This document shows positions 48,217 through 56,830 of a DNA stretch of 64,000 bases, piece by piece. The stretch's first letter is position 1. Each line of letters begins with the position of its first letter. The notes below the pieces were generated by a model. That model worked only from the letters and a program-made list of their open reading frames with translations, made no database searches and was not told the DNA's origin. The DNA is taken from positions 115,180 to 179,179 of the forward strand of contig CAKUGF010000002.1 in the NCBI GenBank assembly GCA_934654585.1, written 5' to 3'. This DNA comes from an uncultured Collinsella sp. (GTDB lineage: Bacteria > Actinomycetota > Coriobacteriia > Coriobacteriales > Coriobacteriaceae). A program made the translations under genes and the position numbers.

Positions 48217-48402
48217 TTACCAGCTGGCCTTCTTAACGCCGGGAAGCTCGCCCTTGAGTGCAAGCTCACGGAAGCAGACACGGCACAGGCCGAACTTGCG
48301 GTACACAGAGTGCGGACGGCCGCAGCGCTGGCAGCGCGTGTACTCACGAGTAGAGAACTTCTGCTTGCGATTGCACTTGACGATCATCGATGTCTTAGCC
48401 AC
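48217..48402 (-). CDS. rpsN: 30S ribosomal protein S14, type Z
   Basis: A 61-residue zinc-type uS14. Two CxxC pairs (CQRCG and CRVC) make the zinc ribbon; the end is [13 protein letters not shown]. The short zinc form is the primary S14 in most Gram-positive bacteria. Gaps of 79 bases to rplE and 119 to rpsH are longer than usual for this operon. Confidence 0.97.
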   Translation of the reverse strand: MAKTSMIVKCNRKQKFSTREYTRCQRCGRPHSVYRKFGLCRVCFRELALKGELPGVKKASW

Positions 48403-48481
48403 TTATATCCTCCTCACATAGAGTATTGTTCGCCCCAAACGCCGCCCCCTTGTGGGAACGGCGCTCATAGGGCAGGTGAAC

Positions 48482-49039
48482 CTATTTCTTGAACGGGAAA
48501 CCGAAGGCGTCCAGAAGGGCCTTGGCCTCCTCATCGGTATTGGCGGTGGTCACGAAAGTGATGTCCATACCACGCTGGTGATCGACGGAATCGAAGTCGA
48601 TCTCGGGGAAGATGAGCTGCTCGGTGACGCCCATGGAGAAGTTACCACGGCCGTCGAAGCTCTTGGCGGAGATGCCGCGGAAGTCGCGGATACGGGGAAT
48701 CGCGACGGAGGTCAGACGATCGAAGAACTCCCACATACGGTCGCCACGCAGGGTAACCTTGCAGCCGATCGGCATACCGGCGCGCAGGCGGAAGGTAGCG
48801 ATGGACTTGCGGGCACGGGTAATCATCGGCTGCTGACCGGTGATGGCGCGCAGGTCGCGCACGGCACCGTCGATGGCCTTGGAATCGGTAGCGGCCTCGC
48901 CGACACCCATGTTCACGACGATCTTCTCAAACTTGGGGATCATCATGACGTTCTCGTACTGGAACTTGTCCTGAAGCTGCTGCTTGACCTCGTTGTTGTA
49001 CTTGGTCTTCAGACGCGGCACATACTTCTCTTCTGCCAT
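48482..49039 (-). CDS. rplE: 50S ribosomal protein L5 (uL5)
   Basis: A 185-residue uL5 that binds 5S rRNA and contacts P-site tRNA. Blocks are [36 protein letters not shown] and the C-terminal [26 protein letters not shown] lies seven bases upstream of the ATG. Normally rplN and rplX precede it; here it is the first ribosomal gene and a non-ribosomal region with repeats lies upstream, so the ribosomal super-operon is broken at this point. Confidence 0.97.
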   Translation of the reverse strand: MAEEKYVPRLKTKYNNEVKQQLQDKFQYENVMMIPKFEKIVVNMGVGEAATDSKAIDGAVRDLRAITGQQPMITRARKSIATFRLRAGMPIGCKVTLRGDRMWEFFDRLTSVAIPRIRDFRGISAKSFDGRGNFSMGVTEQLIFPEIDFDSVDHQRGMDITFVTTANTDEEAKALLDAFGFPFKK

Positions 49040-49176
49040 TGTTCACTCCTTCTTGGGGTTTTAAGCACGGGGCGTGGCCACGGCGGGTTGTCCTCGTGCC
49101 TCCTGGCTGCATCCGCGCCGCTCATGGCATTTTGCGGTTTGGACTCGACGCAGCAGGAGCCGACAAAACAATCGGT

Positions 49177-49182
49177 ACTATA
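49177..49182 (-). promoter_or_regulatory. Candidate -10 of the rplE operon promoter
   Basis: TATAGT on the minus strand, about 138 bases upstream of rplE. The -35 region (TGGAAA at 17 bases) is weak, so this is only the best candidate by eye. Confidence 0.3.
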
Positions 49183-49289
49183 CGCGCATTAGGGGCGTAT
49201 TTCCAGAAAAACCTCGTCTGCCTGCACAACTCCACAACTCCCCCGCACAAATTAATCTGTTGGGAGCCAGGGCATAGTTGTTGAGGAAC

Positions 49290-49404
49290 GAGAGTGGATT
49301 TTCGGACGCATGAGAGTGGATTATCGGACGCATGACGAACGAGAGTGGATTTTCTCCCACTTTTGATCATGATTGGGCCAAAAATGGGAGATTATCCACT
49401 CTCG
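49290..49404. repeat. Compound repeat, family F
   Basis: GAGAGTGGATTTTCGGACGC (with CAT) at 49290-49311 is repeated head to tail at 49312-49333 with one change. A third partial unit at 49341 forms the left arm of an imperfect 26-bp hairpin (49340-49365 with 49379-49404, three mismatches). Confidence 0.85.
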
Positions 49405-49451
49405 ATGGAGTCCCTCGTTTCCTGGGGATTGCTTTGGCTGGAGCGTGATGC

Positions 49452-50624
49452 CTACTTGAGCGTGATGCAGGAGGCGAGCGTTTTGCAGAAATCCACCTGG
49501 GACAATCCAAGGGGTCGGGTCGGGTCTGTCCCGCCCTGTGTAAAGACGATAACCCGATTGCCCGACGAGGCTACTCCAATTTGCACTTCCATTGCGTTGC
49601 CCGTGCAGCCGTGACCTCCGGTCTTATTGGGATCATAAGCTATCAATTGGACAATAATTGGATCTGAGTCATCTCCTCTTTTTGCAATGTTAACTTGCCA
49701 AAGGTACTGATAGTTTTCTGTTGAAATTTGATATTCATCGATTGGGAACCAGTCTGGCAAAACCATCGTGTAATCGTCGGTTTCGATGGTTCTTGCCTGC
49801 CTTGCCTCTTCTGCCTGGCGCTTGGCTTCTTCCTCGGCTTGCTTGGCGGCTACGGCGTCGTCACGACGTTTGGTTGCGGCCTGTACCAGTGCGGCGGCAT
49901 CAAAGGAAAAGCTCGCCTTCTTGGCGCCCGTGTCTTCCTCGGCGTATTTCTTGGCGGCGGCAATCTCGTCGTCGGTCACCTCGGTTGCCTCGATCGGGGC
50001 GAGCGAAACGCTGCCGGCATCGATGCTCTTTTTACCCTCTGCCTTCTTGCTAACCTTGACGTCGATCTTTTCGCCCGGCACGGCGTAAATGGTGCCATCG
50101 GCTGCAATGGGCGAGGCTGCGACCTCGGCCTTATAGCTGCCGCGACGGAGCTCGACGCCCGCTCCCGTGCTGTCGACATAGCGAACGACGTCGACCTTCT
50201 TGCCGCGAGCCTCCTTGCCGGTGATGTGCAGCGGCAGCCTGCTCGCGCCCGCCGACGTATCCCAGCCCTCGGCCGAGACCGTAAACCGAACAGCGTGCTT
50301 TGCAGCGAGGGCCTCCTGCTCGGCCGCCTCGCGCGCCTGCTCGGGCGCATAGATACCAAAGTAGTAGCCGACCCCGCCGCCCGCCGCGAGTAGTGCCACC
50401 ACGACAGCCGCGATGATAAACGGCTTCTTGGAACGCTTGGGGCTAGGTGAGGCTGTCTCAGCCGCCATATCGGCTTGCCGCGACTCAGCAGACGCTACGG
50501 CATCAACGGACGAGGGGCTCGCCCCCCCCGTTTGCGCTTGATCCTCCGGCGCGACAGATGCGCCGCATACAGCGCAGAACTGAACCCCGTCCTCGATTTT
50601 CGACCCACAGTTTCGGCAGAACAT
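49452..50624 (-). CDS. Zinc-ribbon membrane-anchored protein (second paralogue)
   Basis: A 390-residue relative of the protein at 5768-7054. It has the same order: zinc ribbon (CRNCG, CAVCG; Cys 3, 6, 17, 20), Ser/Ala-rich linker, one membrane helix at about 68-90, then a conserved outer domain (AEGWDTSAGASRLPL, SPIAADGTIYAVPG, EVTDDEI) and an Ala/Glu/Arg helix. The last 110 residues share little with the first paralogue. The ATG at 50624 has GGGGGAG upstream. GTTGCGCAAC and a family A hairpin occur upstream of both paralogues. Function unknown. Confidence 0.85.
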   Translation of the reverse strand: MFCRNCGSKIEDGVQFCAVCGASVAPEDQAQTGGASPSSVDAVASAESRQADMAAETASPSPKRSKKPFIIAAVVVALLAAGGGVGYYFGIYAPEQAREAAEQEALAAKHAVRFTVSAEGWDTSAGASRLPLHITGKEARGKKVDVVRYVDSTGAGVELRRGSYKAEVAASPIAADGTIYAVPGEKIDVKVSKKAEGKKSIDAGSVSLAPIEATEVTDDEIAAAKKYAEEDTGAKKASFSFDAAALVQAATKRRDDAVAAKQAEEEAKRQAEEARQARTIETDDYTMVLPDWFPIDEYQISTENYQYLWQVNIAKRGDDSDPIIVQLIAYDPNKTGGHGCTGNAMEVQIGVASSGNRVIVFTQGGTDPTRPLGLSQVDFCKTLASCITLK

Positions 50625-50734
50625 CCAAGCTCCCCCTCGTTCAACGCCCGCAAAGACGGGCATGCTTGAGCGCCCACGTACATGACGGAGCGCATCTCTT
50701 CTAAGCACATGCTAGGAGCGAACTGCCAAACGTT

Positions 50735-50744
50735 GTTGCGCAAC
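50735..50744. promoter_or_regulatory. Palindrome upstream of second zinc-ribbon gene
   Basis: GTTGCGCAAC, with the flanking T also shared (TGTTGCGCAAC on the minus strand), 110 bases upstream of the start. Identical to the site at 5693-5702. Confidence 0.4.
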
Positions 50745-50784
50745 ATTGTCGGCCGAAGCATTTACCCCCAACCAACCCCACATA

Positions 50785-50851
50785 AGTTGCGGTGAAATAG
50801 TTCCTGGCTGGCCGCCTGAGAGGCTTATCCAGGAACTATTTCACCGCAACT
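50785..50851. repeat. Family A copy 3
   Basis: A perfect 23-bp inverted repeat (50785-50807 with 50829-50851), arm core GTTGCGGTGAAATAGTTCCT, and a 21-base loop. Confidence 0.92.
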
Positions 50852-50855
50852 CAGG

Positions 50856-50882
50856 AGGGGTAGCCCCAAATTAGCTACCCCT
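50856..50882 (-). terminator. Hairpin downstream of xdhC
   Basis: AGGGGTAGC (50856-50864) is perfectly inverted at 50874-50882. No T-run follows, but the family A hairpin lies directly beyond it. Confidence 0.5.
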
Positions 50883-50893
50883 GGGGGATGCGA

Positions 50894-51937
50894 TTAGCGC
50901 TTGCGGGGGACGAGTTTGGTGCGGCGTAGGTGAATCATCTCGGCGGCGATGGAGATGGCGATCTCCTCGGGGTCCTCGGCCTCGATGGCAACGCCGATCG
51001 GCAGATGCAGCTCGTCGATCTGGTCCTGCGCAAAGCCCTCCTGCTCCAGGCGGGCGCGCACAAAGGCCGTCTTGCGGCGCGAGCCCAGACAGCCCAGGTA
51101 GGCGGGCTTGGCGCGCATGGCCTGGATCACCACGTCGATATCGGACTTGTGGCCTGCTGTGGCCACAACCACCAAGTCGCGCGGACCGATGGGACACATC
51201 CCGCTCAGGTTCTTGTAATCGACCAGGCGACGATCGTAGACACCGGGCACCCATTCAGGCGTCAGCGTGCCGGGGCGGTCGTCGCAAGCCACGACGGCAA
51301 ATCCCGCCGCCGTCAGCGCACGCGCCGTCGCAGCGCCCACGTGTCCGCAGCCAAAGATGTAGGTCAGGCCCTCGGGGCAGAGCGTCTCGATGTGCGCCGG
51401 GGGAATCTCGGAGGCGGCGTTGGTGTAGGTGACCTTACTCCCCTCCTCCACCAGCGAAAGCTCGGGGCAGCCGGCAATGGTATGACGCGATGCCTCGCCA
51501 TGGTACTCGGCCACATCGCCCTCGAGCGCGCTCGTGATAAAGGGGTCAAAGTCGATGACGAAGTCGCCGATGCGTCGATAGGCCAAGACGTCGGCAACCG
51601 ACTGGAACAACGGAGCCTGCGATGCATCCAGGTGCAGATAGCACAGGCAGATGGCGCCGCCGCAGATCATACCGGTATCGGAGTTCTCGCCACCCATGGT
51701 GTAACGGACCAGACGCGACTGTTCCGCACCCAACAGCTCGCGCGCCTCGTCCAGTGCAAAGAGCTCAATCTTGCCGCCGCCGATGGTGCCCGCCTGGCTG
51801 CCATCGGCAAAGACGGCCATCCAGGCGCCCACGCCGCGCGGCGATGACCCCGCCGTACCGGCCACGACCACGAGCTCGCACGTCTCGCCGGCCTTCAGAG
51901 CGCCAAGTGCCGCATTCACCACATCGAGCTTTTCCAT
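50894..51937 (-). CDS. XdhC/CoxI family molybdenum hydroxylase maturation protein
   Basis: A 347-residue member of the XdhC family, which helps insert sulfurated molybdenum cofactor into xanthine dehydrogenase-type enzymes. The N-terminal CoxI domain has VAGTAGSSPRGVGAWMAV and the Gly/Cys block MICGGAICL; the C-terminal Rossmann-like domain has YIFGCGHVGAATARAL and CLGSRRKTAFVR. It lies nine bases downstream of yqeB. The hydroxylase itself is not in the window. Confidence 0.9.
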   Translation of the reverse strand: MEKLDVVNAALGALKAGETCELVVVAGTAGSSPRGVGAWMAVFADGSQAGTIGGGKIELFALDEARELLGAEQSRLVRYTMGGENSDTGMICGGAICLCYLHLDASQAPLFQSVADVLAYRRIGDFVIDFDPFITSALEGDVAEYHGEASRHTIAGCPELSLVEEGSKVTYTNAASEIPPAHIETLCPEGLTYIFGCGHVGAATARALTAAGFAVVACDDRPGTLTPEWVPGVYDRRLVDYKNLSGMCPIGPRDLVVVATAGHKSDIDVVIQAMRAKPAYLGCLGSRRKTAFVRARLEQEGFAQDQIDELHLPIGVAIEAEDPEEIAISIAAEMIHLRRTKLVPRKR

Positions 51938-51946
51938 TGCCGCCCT

Positions 51947-52741
51947 CTATCCTCTAAAGACATCGGTGAGCATAGCGAGTGCCTCGAGCACGCCGCCACC
52001 GACCGATGTCGCCTTGTCCGAAATATAGTTGATATAGCTGGTGTCGCCGCGCGGATCGACGTCGGCGCATTTAAAGCCCTCGGTCACCTGCACGCCGTTC
52101 GCCAAAAGGCCGCGCAGGCAGCCGTCAATCTGCGTGCACATGGGCGTATCGCCCGCATACCCGATCACATCGCCGGCGCTCACAATGTCGCCGATGGCGC
52201 GGTCAGATCGAAACACGCCGGCGGCGGGGCTGTGGATAACGCGCTCCTTGCCATAGCCGGCGATCACACCCGGCACGCCCGTGTTGGGCTGGGGCGAGCC
52301 TTGGGTAATGACGCGGCCGAGGAAATGCCCGCGCATGGTCTCGACCACGGCGTCGCAATCGACCGGCGCGGTAAAGCCCGGCCCCACGGCGATGACGACA
52401 GGCGCCATGTCGCGCGTGGTGCCCAGGTTGCGCTTGGCCAGAATCGCGTCGACCACGGCAGCGGGTTTAAGCTCGCCGAGCATCTTGGCCTGGGGGTCCA
52501 CCACAACGGCAACATCCCCCGCTTGGGTAATCTCGAGCGCCTCGGCCGGCGTCTGCGCCAGGCGGGCGCGAATGCCCTCGATCTCGACCTCGCCCAAGCG
52601 AATGGCCTCGCAAAAACTGATCGTGCGGCGGATGCACGTGGGAACCGCGATATCGGCCATAACGACCGACACGCCGGCGCGCACCAAGCGAGCGGCGACG
52701 CCCGTGGCGATATCGCCGGCGCCGCGAACATAAACGAGCAT
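51947..52741 (-). CDS. yqeB: Selenium-dependent molybdenum cofactor protein, YqeB/EF2563 type
   Basis: A 264-residue protein like E. coli YqeB and Enterococcus EF2563, found with selenium-dependent molybdenum hydroxylases. It starts with a Rossmann-like VYVRGAGDIATGVAARLVRA and carries AVGPGFTAPVDCDAVVETM and IHSPAAGVFRSDRAIGDIV. The biochemical step is not established; comparative genomics links it to maturation of a labile selenium cofactor. GGGAGGT precedes the ATG. It is divergent from yqeC across a 102-base gap. Confidence 0.9.
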   Translation of the reverse strand: MLVYVRGAGDIATGVAARLVRAGVSVVMADIAVPTCIRRTISFCEAIRLGEVEIEGIRARLAQTPAEALEITQAGDVAVVVDPQAKMLGELKPAAVVDAILAKRNLGTTRDMAPVVIAVGPGFTAPVDCDAVVETMRGHFLGRVITQGSPQPNTGVPGVIAGYGKERVIHSPAAGVFRSDRAIGDIVSAGDVIGYAGDTPMCTQIDGCLRGLLANGVQVTEGFKCADVDPRGDTSYINYISDKATSVGGGVLEALAMLTDVFRG

Positions 52742-52775
52742 TCCCGGGGCACCTCCCTGTGTTACGGTTTGAGCA

Positions 52776-52801
52776 GAGCAAAAGCGGTTCGACCGCTGCT
52801 C
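52776..52801. other. Hairpin in the yqeB/yqeC divergent region
   Basis: GAGCA (52776-52780) pairs with TGCTC (52797-52801) and GCGGT (52784-52788) with ACCGC (52792-52796), a stem with a three-base bulge. It would lie in the 5' untranslated region of yqeB. Role unknown. Confidence 0.4.
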
Positions 52802-52843
52802 TGATGATTATTTATTATCACAGTATTATACGGCGGTGAACAG

Positions 52844-53578
52844 ATGGAAACGGTTAGCGGCAACCTTGCCTCAGCGCTCAAGATTGAGCCGGGGATTACC
52901 GCGATTATCGGCAGCGGCGGCAAGTCGACGTTGCTGAGGACGCTGGGTCTTGAGCTTATGCGCGCCGGCGGCCGCGTGCTCCTCTGCACCACCACGCACA
53001 TGTTTCCCGTCGCCGGCGTTCCGTGGGACGGGTCGAGCCGACGCCTGGACGCCGCGCCCTGGAGGCCGGGGGCTATGCACGCGCCCGGCTGCACCTGCGA
53101 GGCATGCGCCGGCATGAGCCGCGGAAGCATCTGCCAAGCAGGTGTTCTGGGCCCGGAGACAGGCAAGCTCTCCTCCCCCGCCGAGCCGCTCGACGAGTTA
53201 GCGCAGCGCTTTGACTACGTCCTCGCCGAGGCTGATGGCAGCAAGCGGCTTCCGTTCAAGGCTCACGCCGCCTGGGAGCCGGTGATTCCGACCGGCACGG
53301 CTAACGTTATCTGGGTCGTCGGCGCCTCGGGGTTCGATAAGCCCATCAGCGAGACCGTCCACCGCCCAGAGCTCTTCTGCGAGCGCTGCGGCTGCGAGGC
53401 AACCGATATCGCCACGCCCGAGCGCGTCGCCCAGGTGCTCAATGCCGAGATACAGGCGCTGGAGCTCGGCACCGCACGCATCATGCTCAACCAAGTCGAC
53501 ACGCTCAGCGACCCCACGATGGCAGGCCGCTTCGAGGCGGCCCTCGGCCGCCCCATCGTCGCCACCAGCCTCAAATAG
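52844..53578 (+). CDS. yqeC: Selenium cofactor biosynthesis protein YqeC
   Basis: A 244-residue P-loop-like protein: TAIIGSGGKSTLLRTLGLE binds nucleotide, then LLCTTTHMFP and YVLAEADGSKRLPFKAHAAW. These match YqeC, encoded beside yqeB in organisms with selenium-dependent molybdenum hydroxylases. Cys-rich segments (CTCEACAG and CERCGC) may bind a metal. GGTGAACAG precedes the ATG at 52844. It is the only plus-strand gene within the cluster. Confidence 0.9.
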   Translation: METVSGNLASALKIEPGITAIIGSGGKSTLLRTLGLELMRAGGRVLLCTTTHMFPVAGVPWDGSSRRLDAAPWRPGAMHAPGCTCEACAGMSRGSICQAGVLGPETGKLSSPAEPLDELAQRFDYVLAEADGSKRLPFKAHAAWEPVIPTGTANVIWVVGASGFDKPISETVHRPELFCERCGCEATDIATPERVAQVLNAEIQALELGTARIMLNQVDTLSDPTMAGRFEAALGRPIVATSLK

Positions 53579-53603
53579 CCGGCGCTGCCCCAGCAGGCCT
53601 ATA

Positions 53604-53670
53604 AGTTGCGGTGGAATAGTTCCTGAAACGGCCTATTTGGCGGCTAAACAGGAACTATTTCACCGCAACT
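53604..53670. repeat. Family A copy 4
   Basis: A 22-base arm (53604-53625) inverted at 53649-53670 with one G-U pair and a 23-base loop. It lies between the convergent yqeC and hydantoinase genes, where it may end transcription both ways. Confidence 0.9.
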
Positions 53671-53696
53671 GCGAAGGGAATCCGGCGCCCTTGCTG

Positions 53697-55064
53697 TTAG
53701 CGGGGCACGTAGCGGCCGGGCTGGGCTCCGGTGGGCTCGCCGTCGACGGCGGCCAGCACGCCGTTCACAAACACGGCCTTGGCACGACCATGCGCCTCAA
53801 AGCCCTCGAGCGGCGTGTAGTCCACGGCCTGATGCTGCGTCGCCGCGCTAATAGTCCAGCGCGCCTTGGGATCCCACACGCACACGTCGGCATCGGCACC
53901 CTCGGCAAGACAACCCTTGCGCGGATACATACCAAAGACGCGCGCCGGGTTCTCGCTCATCAGGCGGCACAGATCTTCGGGACCCAGCTGTCCCTCAAAG
54001 CTCGTGGCGATCGCGACGGGGCGATGCTCCACACCGGGCCCGCCATTGGGAATCGCACGGAAGTCGTCACGCCCGCGGTCCTTTTGCCCGTGCAGGTTAA
54101 AGCTGCAATGATCGGTCGCGATAGTATCGATCTCGCCGGCCACAAGCGCCTCGCGCAGTGCCGCACGGTCACCGGCATGGCGAAGCGGCGGGCTCATCAC
54201 ATACTTGGCGCCCGCAAAGCCGTCCTCTCCCTGCTCCAGATAGCAGGTATCGTCGAGCATCAGATACTGAGGGCAGGTCTCGACATAGATATTCTTCTGC
54301 CCGCGCGCCTTGGCGGCACGGATAGCCTCAAGCCCCAGCCTGGTCGAAAGGTGCACTACGTTGACCGGTGCGTCGCCGGCCAGGTGCGCCAGATACAGCA
54401 GACGGCTCACGGCCTCGGCCTCGCACACATCCGGACGACTGAGCGCATGGCCCTCGGGTCCGTGAATCCCCTGCTCAAACACGCGCTTCTGCAGCGCGTT
54501 CACCAGCGTACCGTTCTCACAATGCACGCACAGCACGCCGCCCAGGCGCTTGAGTTCTTCGAGCACCTCGAGCGTCTCGGCATCATCCAGGCGCAGATGG
54601 TCGTAGGCAAAGTAGGTCTTAAACGACGACACGCCCGCCTCGCGCATGGCCGAAAGGTCGGCACGGTTGCGGTCGTTCCACTCGGCAAGCGCCATATGAA
54701 AGGCGTAGTTGGACGTGCAGGTGCCGTCGGCGCGGTGATGCCACTCGGCAAGGGCATCGGGCATGGTCACGCCGCGATCGGCCGTCGCATAATCCACGAT
54801 GGTCGTGGTGCCGCCGCAGGCAGCCGCGCGCGTGCCAGTCTCAAAGCTATCGGCCGTCCAGTCCATGCCGGTCCAGCACTGCATGTGCGTATGGCCATCG
54901 ATAAAGCCGGGGAACACCCAGCAGCCCGCGGCATCCTCGACGGTATCGCCCTCGGCCGGCTCAATCGCCGCAGCGATCCGCACGATCTTATCGCCATCCA
55001 TGGCAAGGTCGGCGCGACGAAGCCCCTGGGGCGTCACGAGCGCGCCGTTTTTGATGATGATCAT
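53697..55064 (-). CDS. Dihydropyrimidinase/hydantoinase-like amidohydrolase
   Basis: A 455-residue cyclic amidohydrolase that opens hydantoin- or dihydropyrimidine-type rings. The metal site includes GFIDGHTHMQ; SSFKTYFAYD carries the Lys that is carbamylated in the family, VHLSTRLGLEAI a metal His and TDHCSFN the catalytic Asp. It corresponds to the HyuA (D-phenylhydantoinase) gene of the E. coli yge-yqe cluster. The ATG at 55064 has AGGAG six bases upstream and lies eight bases after the mocA-like stop, so both share an mRNA. Confidence 0.9.
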   Translation of the reverse strand: MIIIKNGALVTPQGLRRADLAMDGDKIVRIAAAIEPAEGDTVEDAAGCWVFPGFIDGHTHMQCWTGMDWTADSFETGTRAAACGGTTTIVDYATADRGVTMPDALAEWHHRADGTCTSNYAFHMALAEWNDRNRADLSAMREAGVSSFKTYFAYDHLRLDDAETLEVLEELKRLGGVLCVHCENGTLVNALQKRVFEQGIHGPEGHALSRPDVCEAEAVSRLLYLAHLAGDAPVNVVHLSTRLGLEAIRAAKARGQKNIYVETCPQYLMLDDTCYLEQGEDGFAGAKYVMSPPLRHAGDRAALREALVAGEIDTIATDHCSFNLHGQKDRGRDDFRAIPNGGPGVEHRPVAIATSFEGQLGPEDLCRLMSENPARVFGMYPRKGCLAEGADADVCVWDPKARWTISAATQHQAVDYTPLEGFEAHGRAKAVFVNGVLAAVDGEPTGAQPGRYVPR

Positions 55065-55072
55065 AATTGCTC

Positions 55073-55687
55073 CTAGTTTTGGATGAAGTCCGCCACACGA
55101 TCGAAGTACGAACAGGCAGCGATATGCTCCGTTATGCGACGCTGCCCCTTGGCGGTGTCGACATCCCACAGCTCGTAGGCGCGTGCCTCAACCAGCGCGA
55201 TCTCGTCGCAGCCCTTTAAAATCGAGCCTCCGCCGTCTTTGCCCTCAAGACGCATGAGCGGGGCAAATAGGTGCACCGGAAAGAGCACCGGGCTCGAGGC
55301 CTCGCCATTGCATGCCAGACGCACCGGATGTTTGCGACCACCTTCGTCAAAGACTCGCACCATCGCCCCAAACGACTCCTCGCTCACCAAGGGCTGGTCG
55401 CCCGGCAGGAACAGACAGCCCCTCCAGCCGCGGCGCTTTCCCCATAAAAGGCCGGCTTTGATGCTTTCGCTGCGCAGCTCACCATCGTGCAGCACGCACG
55501 GGCAATGCTTGTCCTTGCAAATCTGGGCGACCTCGGGCCAGCGCGTCGAGACCACCATGTCAAAGCCCCTGGGGACCGAATCAATCGTCCGCGCGATCAG
55601 CGGCTCGCCATAAATGTCGGCGAGCATCTTGTTGGAGCCAAACCGCTTGCCCTCTCCCGAGGCCATAATCACGCAACCGAGTTTCAT
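55073..55687 (-). CDS. MocA-like molybdenum cofactor nucleotidyltransferase (YgfJ type)
   Basis: A 204-residue NTP-transferase-fold protein of the MobA-like family. MASGEGKRFGSNKML is a variant of the LAAGxSxRMGxxKxLL nucleotide-binding loop and FLPGDQPLVS the metal-binding part. MocA and its relatives convert molybdopterin to its cytosine dinucleotide form for xanthine dehydrogenase-type enzymes; YgfJ is the analogue in the E. coli purine cluster. GGAGGG lies upstream of the ATG at 55687. Longer upstream frame is not supported. Confidence 0.85.
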   Translation of the reverse strand: MKLGCVIMASGEGKRFGSNKMLADIYGEPLIARTIDSVPRGFDMVVSTRWPEVAQICKDKHCPCVLHDGELRSESIKAGLLWGKRRGWRGCLFLPGDQPLVSEESFGAMVRVFDEGGRKHPVRLACNGEASSPVLFPVHLFAPLMRLEGKDGGGSILKGCDEIALVEARAYELWDVDTAKGQRRITEHIAACSYFDRVADFIQN

Positions 55688-55816
55688 CTCCGCAACCCTC
55701 CCCTGACTGCGTTGGACACCATAGTTGCTATACCCACCATACCAAGCTCGCACTCCGTCGTGGCAGGCATCCGCTCGTTTTTTCAGCGAGCGCTCCTTGG
55801 CTCTCCATAACACAAA

Positions 55817-55847
55817 GGAGGGCACCCCGCGACGCAGGGCACCCTCC
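55817..55847 (-). terminator. Possible terminator downstream of carbamate kinase
   Basis: GGAGGGCACCC (55817-55827) pairs with GGGCACCCTCC (55837-55847) except two central positions; the minus strand continues TTTGTGTT. Confidence 0.5.
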
Positions 55848-55865
55848 TCAATGGTGCAGATATGC

Positions 55866-56816
55866 CTACTCAGCGTCGCCGGTAAACGTGGTACCGGTCT
55901 TGCCGGCAAGGCCATCGCGCGCCTTCTCGAGCAGCGTGATGAGCGCCGTACGACCCGGCTTGCTCTCGGCAAACGCCGAGGCAGCCTGAACCTTGGGCAG
56001 CATTGAGCCGCGACCGAACTCGTTGGCCTCGGACAGACGTTTTACGTCAGCCGCGGTCAGCGTGTCGAGCCACTGCTCGTGGTCGGTGCCAAAGCCAATG
56101 GCAACCTTCTCCACAGCCGTCAGGATAATCAGGGCATCGGCATCGAGCTGCTCGGCGAGCTTCTCGGCCGCAAAGTCCTTATCGATGACGGCGGCAGCGC
56201 CCTTAAGGTGGTTGCCCTGGGCCTTGGTGACGGGGATACCGCCACCGCCGCAGGAGATCACCACGTGGTTGGTCTCGACGAGCGACTTGATGGTATCGAG
56301 CTCGACGATGTTCACGGGCTTGGGCGAAGCCACCACGCGACGGAAGCCCTGCTTCTCGTCGTGGATGAACTGGTAACCCCGGTCGGCTTCCAGCTCCTTG
56401 GCCTCGGCCTCGCTCATCCACGGGCCAATCGGCTTAACGGGATCGGCAAAGGCGGGATCGTCCGCCGCAACCTCGACCTGAGTGAGCACGGTGGCGACAC
56501 CCTTGTCGATATTGCGGTCGAGCATTTCCTCGCGCAGCGCGTTCTGCAGGTCATAGCCAATGTAGCCCTGGCTCATGGCGCCGCAGACGGACAGCGGGCA
56601 GGGAATGTACTTCTCGGGGTTAGAGCGCGTGAGCTCGGCCATCGCATTGGCGATCATGCCCACCTGGGGACCGTTGCCATGCACGATGACGACCTCGTTG
56701 CCCTCCTCGATCAGGTCGACGATAGCCTTGGAAGTCGTCTTGACGGCCTCCATCTGCTCGGGAAGGTTGGCGCCGAGGGCGTTTCCGCCCAGGGCGACAA
56801 CGATACGCTTAGCCAT
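55866..56816 (-). CDS. arcC: Carbamate kinase
   Basis: A 316-residue amino acid kinase-family enzyme that makes ATP from carbamoyl phosphate and ADP. Family blocks are VVALGGNALGANLPEQ, VHGNGPQVGMI and ISCGGGGIPV. Its carbamoyl phosphate would come from the YgeW-type transferase encoded 14 bases upstream. It therefore gives the energy yield of this catabolic route, like YqeA in E. coli. No arcA (arginine deiminase) is nearby, so an arginine deiminase role is unlikely. Confidence 0.95.
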   Translation of the reverse strand: MAKRIVVALGGNALGANLPEQMEAVKTTSKAIVDLIEEGNEVVIVHGNGPQVGMIANAMAELTRSNPEKYIPCPLSVCGAMSQGYIGYDLQNALREEMLDRNIDKGVATVLTQVEVAADDPAFADPVKPIGPWMSEAEAKELEADRGYQFIHDEKQGFRRVVASPKPVNIVELDTIKSLVETNHVVISCGGGGIPVTKAQGNHLKGAAAVIDKDFAAEKLAEQLDADALIILTAVEKVAIGFGTDHEQWLDTLTAADVKRLSEANEFGRGSMLPKVQAASAFAESKPGRTALITLLEKARDGLAGKTGTTFTGDAE

Positions 56817-56830
56817 TTCTCAGCCCAGCT

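Larger units (their letters stand above)
49040..49451. other. 412-base intergenic region upstream of rplE
   Basis: No gene visible. It should contain the promoter of the rplE unit; on the minus strand TATAGT at 49177-49182 is the best -10 candidate, without a good -35. Distal to it lie the family F repeats (49290-49404). Confidence 0.5.
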
